A DNA stretch of 64,000 nucleotides from the NCBI RefSeq assembly GCF_014287435.1, contig NZ_JACOPG010000003.1, positions 248,001-312,000 on the forward strand. The letters run 5' to 3'. The position numbers and the translations under genes were made by a program. This document shows positions 1 through 9,898 of the stretch, one piece after another (position 1 is the first letter of the stretch; the number at the start of each line of letters is the position of its first letter). The DNA is from Roseburia lenta (GTDB lineage: Bacteria; Bacillota; Clostridia; Lachnospirales; Lachnospiraceae). Under the pieces are notes generated by a model that saw only the letters and a list, made by a program, of their open reading frames with translations, was not told the origin of the DNA and did no database searches.

Positions 1-1
1 G

Positions 2-904
2 GTCAAAACCTATTCAAGTGGTATGTTTGTTCGCTTAGCATTTGCGGTTGCAATAAATATTGACCCTGAGATACTAATAGTAGATGAAGCACTTTCTGTA
101 GGAGATGTTTTCTTTCAGGCTAAATGTTATAAGAAGTTTGAAGATTTCAAGAAGTTGGGAAAAACAATCTTGTTTGTCAGTCATGATCTAGGTAGTGTTG
201 CAAAATATTGCGATCGGGTAGTTCTATTGAACAAAGGAGCGAAGATAGCAGAAGGTAATCCCAAGCAAATGATTGGAATGTACAAGAAACTTCTCGTCAA
301 CCAATTAGAACTTGATGAACGAACTCAGGAAATGGTTATGGAGGACGAACAGGAACATAATAGAATAAACTCGCCGGTGTTCGATAATACAAGTGATAAG
401 GTGGAATTGTGGAAAAACCAGTATAAAATCAACCCAGCTCTTGACGAATATGGGAACGGTAAGGCACATATCATTGATTTTGCAGTTCGTGATGAAGAGG
501 GAACAATAACAAGCAGTATAGAAAAAGGAACCAGGTTTTCTATCTTATCAGAGGTCAAATTTGAAGACACGGTTCAGAATCCGATATTTACCTATACTTT
601 TAAAAATATCCAAGGCACAGCGATTACCGGTACCAATACAATGTACGAAAAACAGGAAATAGATGTGGCTAATGCTGGAGATGTATATCTTTGTGAGTTC
701 AATCAGGAGATGAATCTACAAGGCGGTGAATATCTGCTTTCTATAAGTTGTACTGGATATCGCGATGGGGATTTTACTGTCTACCATCGCTTGTATGATG
801 TGATAAATATTTCAGTCGTTTCAGACAAAAACACAGTAGGATTTTATGATATGAATTCAAAGGTGAAGATTACCAAAGTGGAGAAAGGAAAACAAGAGAG
901 ATGA
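2..904 (+). CDS. Polysaccharide ABC exporter ATP-binding protein, Wzt-like (5' truncated by window edge)
   Basis: The reading frame is already open at base 2, so the start and the Walker A motif lie outside the window. What remains begins inside the ABC signature (YSSGMFVRL), followed by Walker B (EILIVDEALS) and the H-loop (LFVSHD). After about residue 120 comes a beta-rich C-terminal domain of the Wzt type, with a stretch such as TGTNTMYE, which in the family binds the polymer and gives substrate specificity. It would energise export of a lipid-linked polysaccharide or teichoic acid together with a permease that must lie upstream. Its TGA overlaps the ATG of the next gene by four bases, so the two are translationally coupled. 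The family call is firm; the substrate is unknown. Confidence 0.9.
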   Translation, partial: VKTYSSGMFVRLAFAVAINIDPEILIVDEALSVGDVFFQAKCYKKFEDFKKLGKTILFVSHDLGSVAKYCDRVVLLNKGAKIAEGNPKQMIGMYKKLLVNQLELDERTQEMVMEDEQEHNRINSPVFDNTSDKVELWKNQYKINPALDEYGNGKAHIIDFAVRDEEGTITSSIEKGTRFSILSEVKFEDTVQNPIFTYTFKNIQGTAITGTNTMYEKQEIDVANAGDVYLCEFNQEMNLQGGEYLLSISCTGYRDGDFTVYHRLYDVINISVVSDKNTVGFYDMNSKVKITKVEKGKQER

Positions 905-2985
905 AGTATTCAAAAAAGGTAAGAGGATTATGTGTCTCGTTGATCACGACGTTATTTGTCGGATTGTTCATGAACACAGGCATTCTTGAGGCTAAGGCAG
1001 CAGTGGCCCATTTTGATGGTAATGATTATCGTATGTCAGGACAGGTAGATGAGGGCTTTTTTGATGACGATTCCACCAGTGTCATGGGCTATACCAAAAC
1101 CAGTCCGCGTGTAGACGAGTGGCCTAGAATTGGAATTGATGTATCGCACTGGCAGAATGACCGTGGTACGATCGACTGGAGTGCTGTAAGGAATTCCGGA
1201 GTTGATTTTGTCATTGTCAAAGTTGGTGGTCGCTATAATGATGGTTCATTTTATACAGACAAGTGCTATAAGCAGAACATAGAGGGAGCACTTGCGGCGG
1301 GACTTCGTGTGGGCGTTTATTTCTGGTCAGAGGCTGTAACAGAGGCTGAGGCGAGAGAGGAAGCAAATTATGTGACGGGGCTCATTTATATGTATAATAT
1401 TACGCTGCCGATCTGTATGGATTACGAATGGTGTCCTTCGCAGTATCGTAGCGATTGCCGTTTATACAATTCCAGGCAGAATGCTGCACAGAGAACAGCC
1501 GTGGCAAATGCTTTTATGAATCAGTGCGCATTGAATGGCTATACCGGAGCATTGTATGCCAATAAATCAACCTTAAGAAATTTCTTTGACGGAGACTCTC
1601 TGGCAGCCAATGGACGCGTATGGATAGCAAATTATTCAAATCCACAGTGGACAGGTTATTTATCAAATGCAGGATATTTAGCAACGACAGATTATGAGAA
1701 GACATACGATTTCTTCCAATTCTCTTCCCAGGGATCTGTACCGGGTATCACCGGTTATGTGGATCTGGACTATTGGTATGATGATGGAACCATCAGCGGG
1801 CAGGACTATTCGGCTGTCTTTGATGCTACATATTATGGAGAACACAATGCAGATGTCGTAAGTGCAGTGGGGAGTGATGCCGGAGCATTGCTGAGCCATT
1901 TTAAAAATTATGGCATGGCAGAGGGTAGACAGGGTTGCGCAACCTTTGATCCAAAATCTTATTATCTGCAATATGGAGATCTGCGCTATGCCTATGGTAC
2001 GAACTGGCCTTTGTACTATCAGCATTATATGCTTTATGGAAAGGCAGAGGGACGCCAGGGAACCGGTTGTACGACTATGCAGGGACCGACAACGGTCTAT
2101 AATGGCATTGATTATTCTGGCGTATATAACTATTACTACTACTTGGAGCACAATGTCGACGTGAAAAATGCATTAGGTACGGATGATGCCACGGTTTTGA
2201 AGCATTTTGTAAATTATGGTATGGCAGAAGGACGTCAGGCAATTTCTACTTTCAGTGCAACATCCTATCGTTTGCAGTATGCGGATCTTCGTAGTGCATA
2301 TGGTAAGAACTGGAAGAATTACTATTTGCATTACGTCAAATATGGGCAGAAAGAGGGACGAAAGGGAACCGGTTGTACGGCGCTGCAAAATGCAACAACG
2401 GTCTATAATGGCATTAATTACGCCAGTGTTTATGATTACAACTATTATGTAAATAATAATGTCGATGTAAAAAAAGCCTATGGAGATGATGAAAACGCAG
2501 TGCTTGCACACTTTGTCAATTATGGTATGAAAGAAGGAAGACAGGCAAAATCCACTTTCAATGCAAACTCTTATCGCTTACAGTATGTGGATCTACGAAA
2601 TGCATATGGCAGCAACCTTAAGAACTACTATTTGCATTATATGAATTATGGAGCAAAAGAGGGACGAAAAGGGGCCGGTTGTACCACTGTGCAGGGAGCT
2701 ACGACCGTCTATAATGGCGTAGATTATTCTGCTGTGTATGATTACTACTACTATGTATCAAATAACAGCGATATAAAGAATGCTTATGGAAATGATGACC
2801 AGGCAGTGCTTGCGCATTTTGTGAATTATGGAATGAAAGAGGGACGTCAGGCGAAAGCAGATTTCAATGCAGGGGTATATCGTGAAAACTATGCAGATTT
2901 ACAAAGCGCATATGGAAATGATCTGAAAAGTTACTATCTGCATTATATGAACTTCGGTAAAAAAGAAGGCAGAAGCGGAATTTAG
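901..2985 (+). CDS. Secreted GH25 muramidase with C-terminal repeat array
   Basis: 694 residues. A signal peptide covers roughly residues 1-34 (basic start, hydrophobic core, cleavage near EAKAA). A GH25 lysozyme domain spans about residues 77-295: IGIDVSHWQ at its start, FVIVKVGGR, YFWSEAVTEAEA, and the acidic strand ICMDYEW that carries the catalytic pair. It is expected to cut the MurNAc-GlcNAc bond of peptidoglycan. From about residue 300 to the end are four copies of a roughly 100-residue two-part repeat, each half ending in a motif like HFVNYGMKEGR. The same array occurs in the next two genes. It starts within the stop of the ABC ATPase gene and is followed 20 bases later by an amidase, so all are probably one transcript. 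The repeats are probably a surface or glycan binding module (inference). Confidence 0.93.
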   Translation: MKYSKKVRGLCVSLITTLFVGLFMNTGILEAKAAVAHFDGNDYRMSGQVDEGFFDDDSTSVMGYTKTSPRVDEWPRIGIDVSHWQNDRGTIDWSAVRNSGVDFVIVKVGGRYNDGSFYTDKCYKQNIEGALAAGLRVGVYFWSEAVTEAEAREEANYVTGLIYMYNITLPICMDYEWCPSQYRSDCRLYNSRQNAAQRTAVANAFMNQCALNGYTGALYANKSTLRNFFDGDSLAANGRVWIANYSNPQWTGYLSNAGYLATTDYEKTYDFFQFSSQGSVPGITGYVDLDYWYDDGTISGQDYSAVFDATYYGEHNADVVSAVGSDAGALLSHFKNYGMAEGRQGCATFDPKSYYLQYGDLRYAYGTNWPLYYQHYMLYGKAEGRQGTGCTTMQGPTTVYNGIDYSGVYNYYYYLEHNVDVKNALGTDDATVLKHFVNYGMAEGRQAISTFSATSYRLQYADLRSAYGKNWKNYYLHYVKYGQKEGRKGTGCTALQNATTVYNGINYASVYDYNYYVNNNVDVKKAYGDDENAVLAHFVNYGMKEGRQAKSTFNANSYRLQYVDLRNAYGSNLKNYYLHYMNYGAKEGRKGAGCTTVQGATTVYNGVDYSAVYDYYYYVSNNSDIKNAYGNDDQAVLAHFVNYGMKEGRQAKADFNAGVYRENYADLQSAYGNDLKSYYLHYMNFGKKEGRSGI
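1801..2982 (+). repeat. Coding repeat array, four two-part repeats in the GH25 protein
   Basis: Each repeat of about 100 residues has two similar halves. The pattern per half is an aromatic YY pair, an N-x-D-V or Y-x-D-L turn, AYG, then HFxxYGxxEGR or HYxxYGxxEGR. Halves are joined by a short spacer containing GTGCT, the only regular cysteine. The half-unit resembles the motif family found beside bacterial glycosyltransferases and surface proteins (FDxxYYxxxNPDV...HYxxxGxxEGR). Confidence 0.85.
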
Positions 2986-3005
2986 GAACTCTCAAAGAAA
3001 AGACG

Positions 3006-4862
3006 ATGAAAGATAAATTTTTAAAAAGATTAATAACCATACTGCTTGCTCTTGTTATGTGCACTTGCTTGTATGTGCCGTCAGGCAGCATAGTGCACGC
3101 AAAGGATGGTGATGACTCTACGACAGCGCAGATGCGCAAGGAGTTGGAAGAAGCATTTGGTGATGCTGACTGGGCGTTGCAAAAGGCAGCTATCAAAAAA
3201 TATGCAAATACGGGACGACTGACAGTTGTCTTGGATGCGGGACATGATAGTACACATCATGGGGCATCCCGTTCCGGTTTGAAAGAGGAAGAACTGACAT
3301 TAAAGATTGCCCAGTATTGTAAAGCGGAGTTGGAGCAATATCAAGGCGTGGATGTGTATTTGACCAGATCATCAAATGCATGTCCGAATCCCGGAACTTC
3401 ATCTACCATGGATAATTACTATCGTATGGTGTGGGCTTCTAATATGGGGGCAGATGTTTATATCAGCCTGCATCTGAATGTCTCACAGTCAGCGGCGACA
3501 TCCGGTGTGGAAGTGTATGCACAAAATAGCGGCTACCGACCGGATCTGAGTGCGGAGAGCCATTCACTGTCACAGAGCATAGCCAATGTATTACAGTGGA
3601 TCGGTCTGTCAAACGCGGGAGTCAAGATCCGCAATTCAAACGATGGAAGCACCTATCCGGATGGAAGTGTGACGGACTATTATAGTGTGAACCACAACAG
3701 TAAATTGTTGGGATTTCCGGGTATCATCGTAGAGCATGCTTATCTGACAAATGCCGGAGATATCCAGCGTTTCCTGGGAAATGAAAGTGGATTGCAGCAA
3801 CTTGGTCTGGCAGATGCCGCGGGTATTGCGAATTATTATGGCTTGTCCAAGGAGGATTATTCTGCGGCTTTTGATGCGTCATATTACTACAATAATTATG
3901 CCGATCTGCAAGCGGTCTATGGATATGATGAAAAGGCATTGCTTGACCATTTCCTGAATTATGGTCTGGCAGAGGGGCGTATCGCAAGCCCGATCTTTGA
4001 TATTACATATTATAAGAAGAACAATCCGGATCTGGCTGCGGTATATGGCGATGATTTAAAGAAGTATTGTACGCATTTTGCGGTTTATGGTATGAATGAA
4101 GGACGGCAGGGCTGTGCAACGTTTAATGTCAACTCTTATAAACTGCAATATGCAGATTTGCGTCAGGCGTATGTCAATGACCTATCGAAATACTATGAAC
4201 ATTATCTGAAATATGGATATCGTGAACATAGAAAAGGAACCGGCTGTACTTCCCGACAGGGATATGTGACACAGTACAATGGCGTGGATTATGCATCCGT
4301 TTATAATTGTGATTATTACCTTGCAAATAATGCAGATGTGAAAAATGCCTATGGATCAAATGATGATATTGCAGTTCTGCAACATTTTGTCAACTATGGC
4401 ATGAATGAGGGACGGCAGGCAAGCAGCAACTTTAACGCGACATCCTATCGCCTGCAATATGCGGACCTGCGCAATGCTTATGGCGGACAGTTGAAGTCCT
4501 ATTATGAGCATTATATAAGATACGGCAAAAAGGAAGGGCGTGTTGCAACGGGCTGCACGACGGTACAGGGAGCCACAACAATATATAATGGTGTAGATTA
4601 TTCTGCGGTGTATGATTATTACTATTATGTGGCAAATAATGCGGATGTGAAAAAAGCCTTTGGCAATAACGATGTGGCAGTTTTGCAGCATTTTGTTAAT
4701 TATGGAATGAAAGAAGGCAGATGTGCAAAGGAAACGTTTGCAGTGCAGTCTTATCGAAGCAGATATGCGGACTTGCAGTCTGCGTACGGTGATAATTTAC
4801 CGGCATATTATATGCATTACATATCTTATGGACAGATTGAAGGAAGAAGCGGTGTGCGATAG
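3006..4862 (+). CDS. Secreted N-acetylmuramoyl-L-alanine amidase (Amidase_3) with repeat array
   Basis: 618 residues with a signal peptide (about 1-33, ending near VHA). The zinc amidase domain covers about residues 72-275: VVLDAGHDSTHHGA supplies the first His, the E of KEEELTLKIA the Glu ligand, YISLHLN the second His, and IIVEHAYLTN the catalytic Glu near the end. It should cleave the amide bond between N-acetylmuramic acid and the stem peptide. From about residue 283 follow seven half-repeats of the same kind as in the GH25 protein; the fourth is degenerate (YREHRKGTG instead of EGR). It sits between two other repeat-bearing secreted proteins and is likely cotranscribed with them. The catalytic call is firm; the role in cell separation or wall turnover is inference. 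Confidence 0.92.
   Translation: MKDKFLKRLITILLALVMCTCLYVPSGSIVHAKDGDDSTTAQMRKELEEAFGDADWALQKAAIKKYANTGRLTVVLDAGHDSTHHGASRSGLKEEELTLKIAQYCKAELEQYQGVDVYLTRSSNACPNPGTSSTMDNYYRMVWASNMGADVYISLHLNVSQSAATSGVEVYAQNSGYRPDLSAESHSLSQSIANVLQWIGLSNAGVKIRNSNDGSTYPDGSVTDYYSVNHNSKLLGFPGIIVEHAYLTNAGDIQRFLGNESGLQQLGLADAAGIANYYGLSKEDYSAAFDASYYYNNYADLQAVYGYDEKALLDHFLNYGLAEGRIASPIFDITYYKKNNPDLAAVYGDDLKKYCTHFAVYGMNEGRQGCATFNVNSYKLQYADLRQAYVNDLSKYYEHYLKYGYREHRKGTGCTSRQGYVTQYNGVDYASVYNCDYYLANNADVKNAYGSNDDIAVLQHFVNYGMNEGRQASSNFNATSYRLQYADLRNAYGGQLKSYYEHYIRYGKKEGRVATGCTTVQGATTIYNGVDYSAVYDYYYYVANNADVKKAFGNNDVAVLQHFVNYGMKEGRCAKETFAVQSYRSRYADLQSAYGDNLPAYYMHYISYGQIEGRSGVR
3852..4859 (+). repeat. Coding repeat array, seven half-repeats in the amidase
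   Basis: Continuous tandem half-repeats of the HF/HYxxYGxxEGR type. The odd number of halves suggests gain or loss of a half unit compared with the GH25 protein. Confidence 0.8.
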
Positions 4863-4880
4863 TAAGTGAGGAGAAAACCT

Positions 4881-6878
4881 ATGAAACGAATGAAGAAACT
4901 GTTGCTGGTATTATGTAGTGCGGTATTTGTGACCGTGTCAGCGCTGGATGCATTGCCGGTTTATGCGGCGAATGAAATAACAAATGCAGAGGGATACCAT
5001 GCACCGCAAGTCACAGAACAGGTCGTTTCAGAGTACACCGATGTATATGAGCCGAGTTATACCAGAAATGCAGGCAGCAGTTACTGGGCAAAGTATGGCT
5101 CAGATTATTATTACAACCAAATGACAGCGAGTCAGAAGAAACTTTATGATGGTCTCTATCAGATGTGTATGGCATATCTGACTGGAACAGGGGATATCAA
5201 TGGAAAGACTGCTGTCATGAACGCAAGCCGTGAATATACACAAGGTGTGTCATATAGCGGCTTGACAGACACAGAGGCAATCAATACAACGATTGCCTTT
5301 GTTAATTCTAATCCGCAATTTTATTTCCTGGATGGTGAGGATTATGTCAGGGAATATTATGCCGGTGTGGAGAATGCAGGAACGATCTATGTTGATGTCT
5401 ATGACGAATTTGTAGATGGTGCAACGCGCCAGAATTATACCGACCAGTTTCAGAGTGTGATCGATAACTGGATGAGTCAGGTCAATGCGCAGGCAAGCGT
5501 TTTGGACAAGGAGTATAAGGCACATGAATTGGTGATAACCAATACGATATATAAGGATGGTGCATCCTATAATCAGTCTTGTTATAGCGTTTTTATGAGA
5601 GGACAGAGTGTATGCGCCGGCTATGCAGAAGCATTTGAATTATTGTGCAATGGAGCAGGAATTGAAACGATCATTGTGACAAGCGCAACGCACGAATGGA
5701 ATCAGATCCATATAGGAAATTATTGGTATGCTGTAGATCCGACGTGGGCGGATACATCCGGCACTTTGGCATATTACAATGTAAGTGATGAGACTTTGCG
5801 GAAAAATAACCGGTCACATGTACCGGAGACTTTCTGGAGTACGGTCAATCGTCCGGAGTGTAAGTATGACTATGGTAAGGAAAATACAGATAGTAATACG
5901 GGTAGTTCTTCTGGTGGTCAGAATCCGGGAGGAAATGAAGAATCTGGAGGGGAGCAGGGTAACAATGAAAATCATTCCTATACAGCAGTTTATAATGGAG
6001 TTGACTATAGTAGTATATTCGACCCATTTTATTATGCTAGCAGATACAGTGATCTGAAACAGGCATATGGCTATGATACAAATCTACTGTTACAGCATTT
6101 TGTTCAATGGGGAATGAACGAAGGGCGCCAGGCAAAAAGTACATTTGATGTCAGGTCATATCGACTGCAGTATGTAGATCTGCGTCGCGCATACGGAAAT
6201 AATCTTAAGAATTACTATATGCATTACATCCAGTGGGGAGCCCGGGAGGGCCGAGTGGGAACCGGTTGCAATGCTATGCAAAATGGACTGACCTTGTGGA
6301 ATGGCGTGGATTATAGTGCGGTGTATGACTATAGTTATTATATATCAAAGAATCCGGATGTGTATCGTGCGTATGGAGATGATGATGCCGCGGTATTACA
6401 GCATTTTGTCCAGTGGGGAATGAAGGAAGGACGTCAGGCAAAGAGTACATTTGATGTACGATCCTATCGTCTGCAGTATGCAGATTTGCGCCGTGCGTAT
6501 GGAAATGATCTGAAAAATTACTATGTGCACTATATTAATTGGGGCGCTCGGGAAGGACGAAGAGGAACCGGTTGCAATACGCTGCAGAATGGACTGACCT
6601 TGTGGAATGGCGTGGATTATAGCGCGGTGTATGACTATAGTTATTATATATCAAAAAATCCGGATGTATATCGTGCGTATGGAGATGATGATGCCGCAGT
6701 ATTACAGCACTTTGTCCAGTATGGAATGAACGAAGGACGTCAGGCAAAGGTGGATTTTAGTGTGCAGAATTATCGTACAAGATATCAGGACTTGCAGAAA
6801 ACTTATGGAAGTGACTGGAAGGCGTATTACTTACACTATATCAATTATGGTGTGCGAGAGGGACGAAGAGGGGCATAG
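4881..6878 (+). CDS. Secreted transglutaminase-like protein with repeat array
   Basis: 665 residues from the ATG at 4881. An upstream in-frame GTG at 4866 is rejected because the GAGGAG Shine-Dalgarno lies between it and the ATG, eight bases before the ATG. The signal peptide covers about residues 1-30 (ending VYAA). A papain-like transglutaminase core follows: Cys in SVCAGYAEAFELL (about residue 243), His in ATHEWNQI and Asp in AVDPTWAD form the triad. A Gly/Ser/Asn/Glu-rich linker (around residues 335-365) leads to six half-repeats with WG in place of YG in several copies. Enzymes of this fold can be proteases, crosslinkers or inactive; the triad is intact. It probably acts on the cell surface with the two preceding hydrolases. 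Confidence 0.88.
   Translation: MKRMKKLLLVLCSAVFVTVSALDALPVYAANEITNAEGYHAPQVTEQVVSEYTDVYEPSYTRNAGSSYWAKYGSDYYYNQMTASQKKLYDGLYQMCMAYLTGTGDINGKTAVMNASREYTQGVSYSGLTDTEAINTTIAFVNSNPQFYFLDGEDYVREYYAGVENAGTIYVDVYDEFVDGATRQNYTDQFQSVIDNWMSQVNAQASVLDKEYKAHELVITNTIYKDGASYNQSCYSVFMRGQSVCAGYAEAFELLCNGAGIETIIVTSATHEWNQIHIGNYWYAVDPTWADTSGTLAYYNVSDETLRKNNRSHVPETFWSTVNRPECKYDYGKENTDSNTGSSSGGQNPGGNEESGGEQGNNENHSYTAVYNGVDYSSIFDPFYYASRYSDLKQAYGYDTNLLLQHFVQWGMNEGRQAKSTFDVRSYRLQYVDLRRAYGNNLKNYYMHYIQWGAREGRVGTGCNAMQNGLTLWNGVDYSAVYDYSYYISKNPDVYRAYGDDDAAVLQHFVQWGMKEGRQAKSTFDVRSYRLQYADLRRAYGNDLKNYYVHYINWGAREGRRGTGCNTLQNGLTLWNGVDYSAVYDYSYYISKNPDVYRAYGDDDAAVLQHFVQYGMNEGRQAKVDFSVQNYRTRYQDLQKTYGSDWKAYYLHYINYGVREGRRGA
5985..6875 (+). 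repeat. Tandem DNA and protein repeats, 306-bp period, in the transglutaminase-like gene
   Basis: Three two-part repeats. Copies two and three are almost identical at DNA level: the block beginning at 6282 recurs at 6588, with only scattered synonymous changes, giving a 306-bp (102-codon) period. Such recent duplication makes copy number likely to vary between strains. Confidence 0.85.
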
Positions 6879-6885
6879 GGAGAGA

Positions 6886-7716
6886 ATGAGAGAGGTTACA
6901 AGATATTTTAGAAATGCCGTGGCGGTACAAACAAATCCGAAATGCGAGTATAAAGATGGGGAGTTTTGTTTGATTCCAGAGCAAGAAGTAATGACAGGAG
7001 AGGTCGGAGATATTGTTCTGGAGCATTTATTTGGAAAATGTAAAACAGACCAGCAGATGCAAAAGCAAACTATCAATGTCATAATTGCCTTTAAAACTTT
7101 AGCAAGCATATATGAAAATGGAGATAGGATAGATGAGAAGATAGAGGACTTGAATTCCATTTTCTTTGTCCCGGCAAAATTAGACGGAGAAGGAAAATTG
7201 TCCAGAGCGGATGTTGGAAAAGAACCATGGTTTCCTAGAGAATATTTATATCCAATGATTGACCCTGAATTATCTGTTGGCGATATGACAACCTATGATG
7301 AGTACGTAGAAAAGATGACAAGTGCACGTTATGAAATCGAGACATGGGAACAATATGTCCAATACGCGATATTTATGTATGAAACTGTTACGCACAGTTC
7401 TTTTGATGATGCTTTTGTACAAAGTTGTGGTGAAAAAATTGCATTAGATAATAAATACTATATCTTTGAGGATAAAATGGTCAATGCCACAAAGCATATA
7501 TTAAGTTTATACAATGAGTTGCAGAACCAGGAAGAAAACAAATTATATGCTAAGTTGACAAATGGAAAGACTGAACCGAAAAAGCAGCTGATTTCCAATG
7601 ATGATGTAAATAAGATGATGCAACATGCAGGACAAATGAATGGACAATATCCCTTGTCACCATCTCAGAGAGAGGCAATCAATCATTTTAATGAAATGGA
7701 AGAGGGGGATATTTGA
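6886..7716 (+). pseudogene. N-terminal part of a DNA2-like SF1 helicase, cut by an in-frame TGA
   Basis: 276 codons from the ATG at 6886, seven bases after the previous stop; GGGAG just upstream serves as ribosome binding site. The frame could extend back to 6760 but that overlaps the repeat gene, so 6886 is preferred. The last codons read PLSPSQREAINHF, a Q-motif-like element that normally stands just before the ATPase core of SF1 helicases, then EEGDI and TGA (7714-7716). The next codon continues in the same frame into a perfect Walker A, so both parts belong to one gene. A single base change (TTA to TGA) would create this stop. The N-terminal 260 residues match no domain I recognise. The DNA is visibly more AT-rich than the preceding genes. 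Confidence 0.8.
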
Positions 7717-9864
7717 GCGGTTGGTGGACCACCGGGGACAGGAAAAACTACTCTACTACAATCGATAGTGGCGGATATGTATGTAAATGCCGCATTAGGA
7801 AAAAAAGATGCACCACTTATTGTGGCAACTTCGATGAACAATCAGCCGGTAACCAATATTATTGAATCTTTTCGAAGTATTGAAAATCAAGGGATAAAGA
7901 ACCTAGAACATAAATGGATCACAGGTGCGGACAAATTTGCTATCTATTTTCCCTCATCAAGTAAAATGAAAAATGCCATGGAAATAGGTTATCAATGTTC
8001 TAGTGTTGGTCAGAAAGAATTTTTCCAGAAAATAGAAGCAGAAAGCAATAGAAGAAGTTCTAAGGAAAAATACTGTCAGGAGTTTAAAGTTTATTTTGGA
8101 CAGGAAGAAGTTGACTTAGAACGATGTGTGGAGAAAGTCTATCAACATTTAAACGATATAGATCAAGAACGGAAGCAAATATTGAATATGACGCATCAGT
8201 TGTTTGAGGCTATGGGAAATCAAGAAGGGGGTGCTTATCTAAAATCGTTGCAAGAACGGATACAGGAGGACCAACAACAGAAGGAAATGTTCCTGCAAAA
8301 ACAGGAATTGATCAGTAAAGACGCAGAAGTATGTAAAAAACGATATTTGGAATGGCAACAAAGTTACCAAATGCTACCGTTGTGGGTGAGAATTTTTCCA
8401 TTTTTACCATGGAGTAAGAATCGAGAAGCAGCATATGTATCAACCTTTTCTCTTTTAGACGAGTGCCAAATACTACAAGATAGTGTGACGTATCATGATG
8501 TGCAAAAACAGTATCAAGCAAAATTGTCGGAATATGATATGGAATATCGACTGACATGTGAACAGATCAATCAATTTGAAGAGGCGATAAGCAGTGCTCA
8601 AGAATTAATGGAGAGCACAACGAAACAGATGGAGGAAATCAATCAAAAACTAGCAGATATCTATTCATTTGATGTAAAGCAAGAACAGAAATTTATTTGG
8701 AATCAATTTACACCAACAGATCTGAATGAACTGATTGATAAAATCCGTTATAAGGAATTCTGGATGGCAGCGCACTATTATGAGGGAGAATGGTTGTTAC
8801 GTGATACGACTATAACAGTTAAGCAAATTCCTACTACTTTCGAAAAAGTTCTAGACGAATATTATCATAGGATGGCGATGATTGCTCCATGTATGGTTAT
8901 GACGACATTTATGCTACCCAAGCAATTCCAGGTATATGGTGGACAGTATCTGTATAATTACATAGATCTTCTGATTGTAGATGAAGCTGGTCAAATTTCA
9001 CCGGAGATGATTGCAGGGAATTTTTCGCTTGCAAAAAAAGCGTTAGTTGTGGGCGATGAACATCAGATATCTCCTGTTTGGGGTGTGACGCGGGGAATAG
9101 ATAAGACTATGGCTATGATTTATGGGGTGATTGCTGAAGAGAGACAGTTTGAACAATTAGAGAATAATGGTTTAAATTGTTCTCAATCAAACATTATGAA
9201 GGTTGCAGCATTATCATGTGCTTATAACAAATACGAACATGGTATGTTTTTGAATGAGCATCGGAGATGTTACGATGAGATAATTTCATATTGCAATAAA
9301 CTAGTTTATAAAGGAAGGCTACAACCTAAACGAGGAAGTGCCTATGAGGCCGGAAAGAAGAAATTGCTTCCTCCAATGGGACATTATCAGGTATCTGTTG
9401 AGTATTCACACAAGATTGGGGGGAGTAGAGAGAATAGAGCGGAAGCGGAGGCTCTAGTCACTTGGCTGACCCATAACTATACTTTGCTTATTACAGAATA
9501 TCAGCAAGATATTGATGCGGGAAAAATGGAAAGTAAAGACGTAATTGGAATTATTACGCCCTTTAAGGGACAGGCATTTTTGATAAAAAAAGAATTGATG
9601 AACTCACCATTGGCCAAACAAATGTCAAATATTTCTGTGGGAACTGTGCATACCTTTCAGGGGGCAGAAAGAAGGATTATCTTGTTTTCTACAGTCTATG
9701 GAAGTGGAGAAAACTGTTATTTTATTGATAAGGATGAAAGTATGATGAATGTTGCCGTGTCACGAGCCAAAGATGCGTTTATTGTCTTTGGAGATCGTGG
9801 ATGTTTTTCGGAGAGAGAGACATCGGCGACGTATTTGTTGGGGCATACTTGTGAAGAACTATAA
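7717..9864 (+). pseudogene. Helicase core of the same DNA2-like SF1 gene, downstream of the in-frame TGA
   Basis: In the same frame as 6886-7716, codons right after the TGA encode AVGGPPGTGKTTLLQS, a textbook Walker A. The first ATG after the stop is at 7768, beyond Walker A, so re-initiation there would give a protein without ATP binding. Later motifs are all present: a long coiled-coil-like Glu/Gln/Lys-rich insert (about 8150-8690), motif II LLIVDEAGQISPE, motif III VVGDEHQISPVW, NEHRRCYDE (IV), GIITPFKGQA, TVHTFQGAERRII (V) and NVAVSRAKDAFIVFGD (VI). Read through, the full protein would have about 992 residues. It is either a recent nonsense mutation or a base error; TGA as a sense codon is unlikely because neighbouring genes end on TGA. 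Related helicases occur in defence islands. Confidence 0.85.
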
Positions 9865-9898
9865 GAAAATAGAGAAGGTATAAGGAGCTAGAAATAAG

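Noticed and set aside
1514..2511. Long antisense reading frames over the repeat array
   Set aside because: They arise from the regular codon pattern of the repeats, lack binding sites and resemble no protein.
7714..7716. TGA as selenocysteine or recoded sense codon
   Set aside because: No SECIS-like stem could be recognised, related helicases have a Leu-type residue at this place, and other genes here end on TGA.
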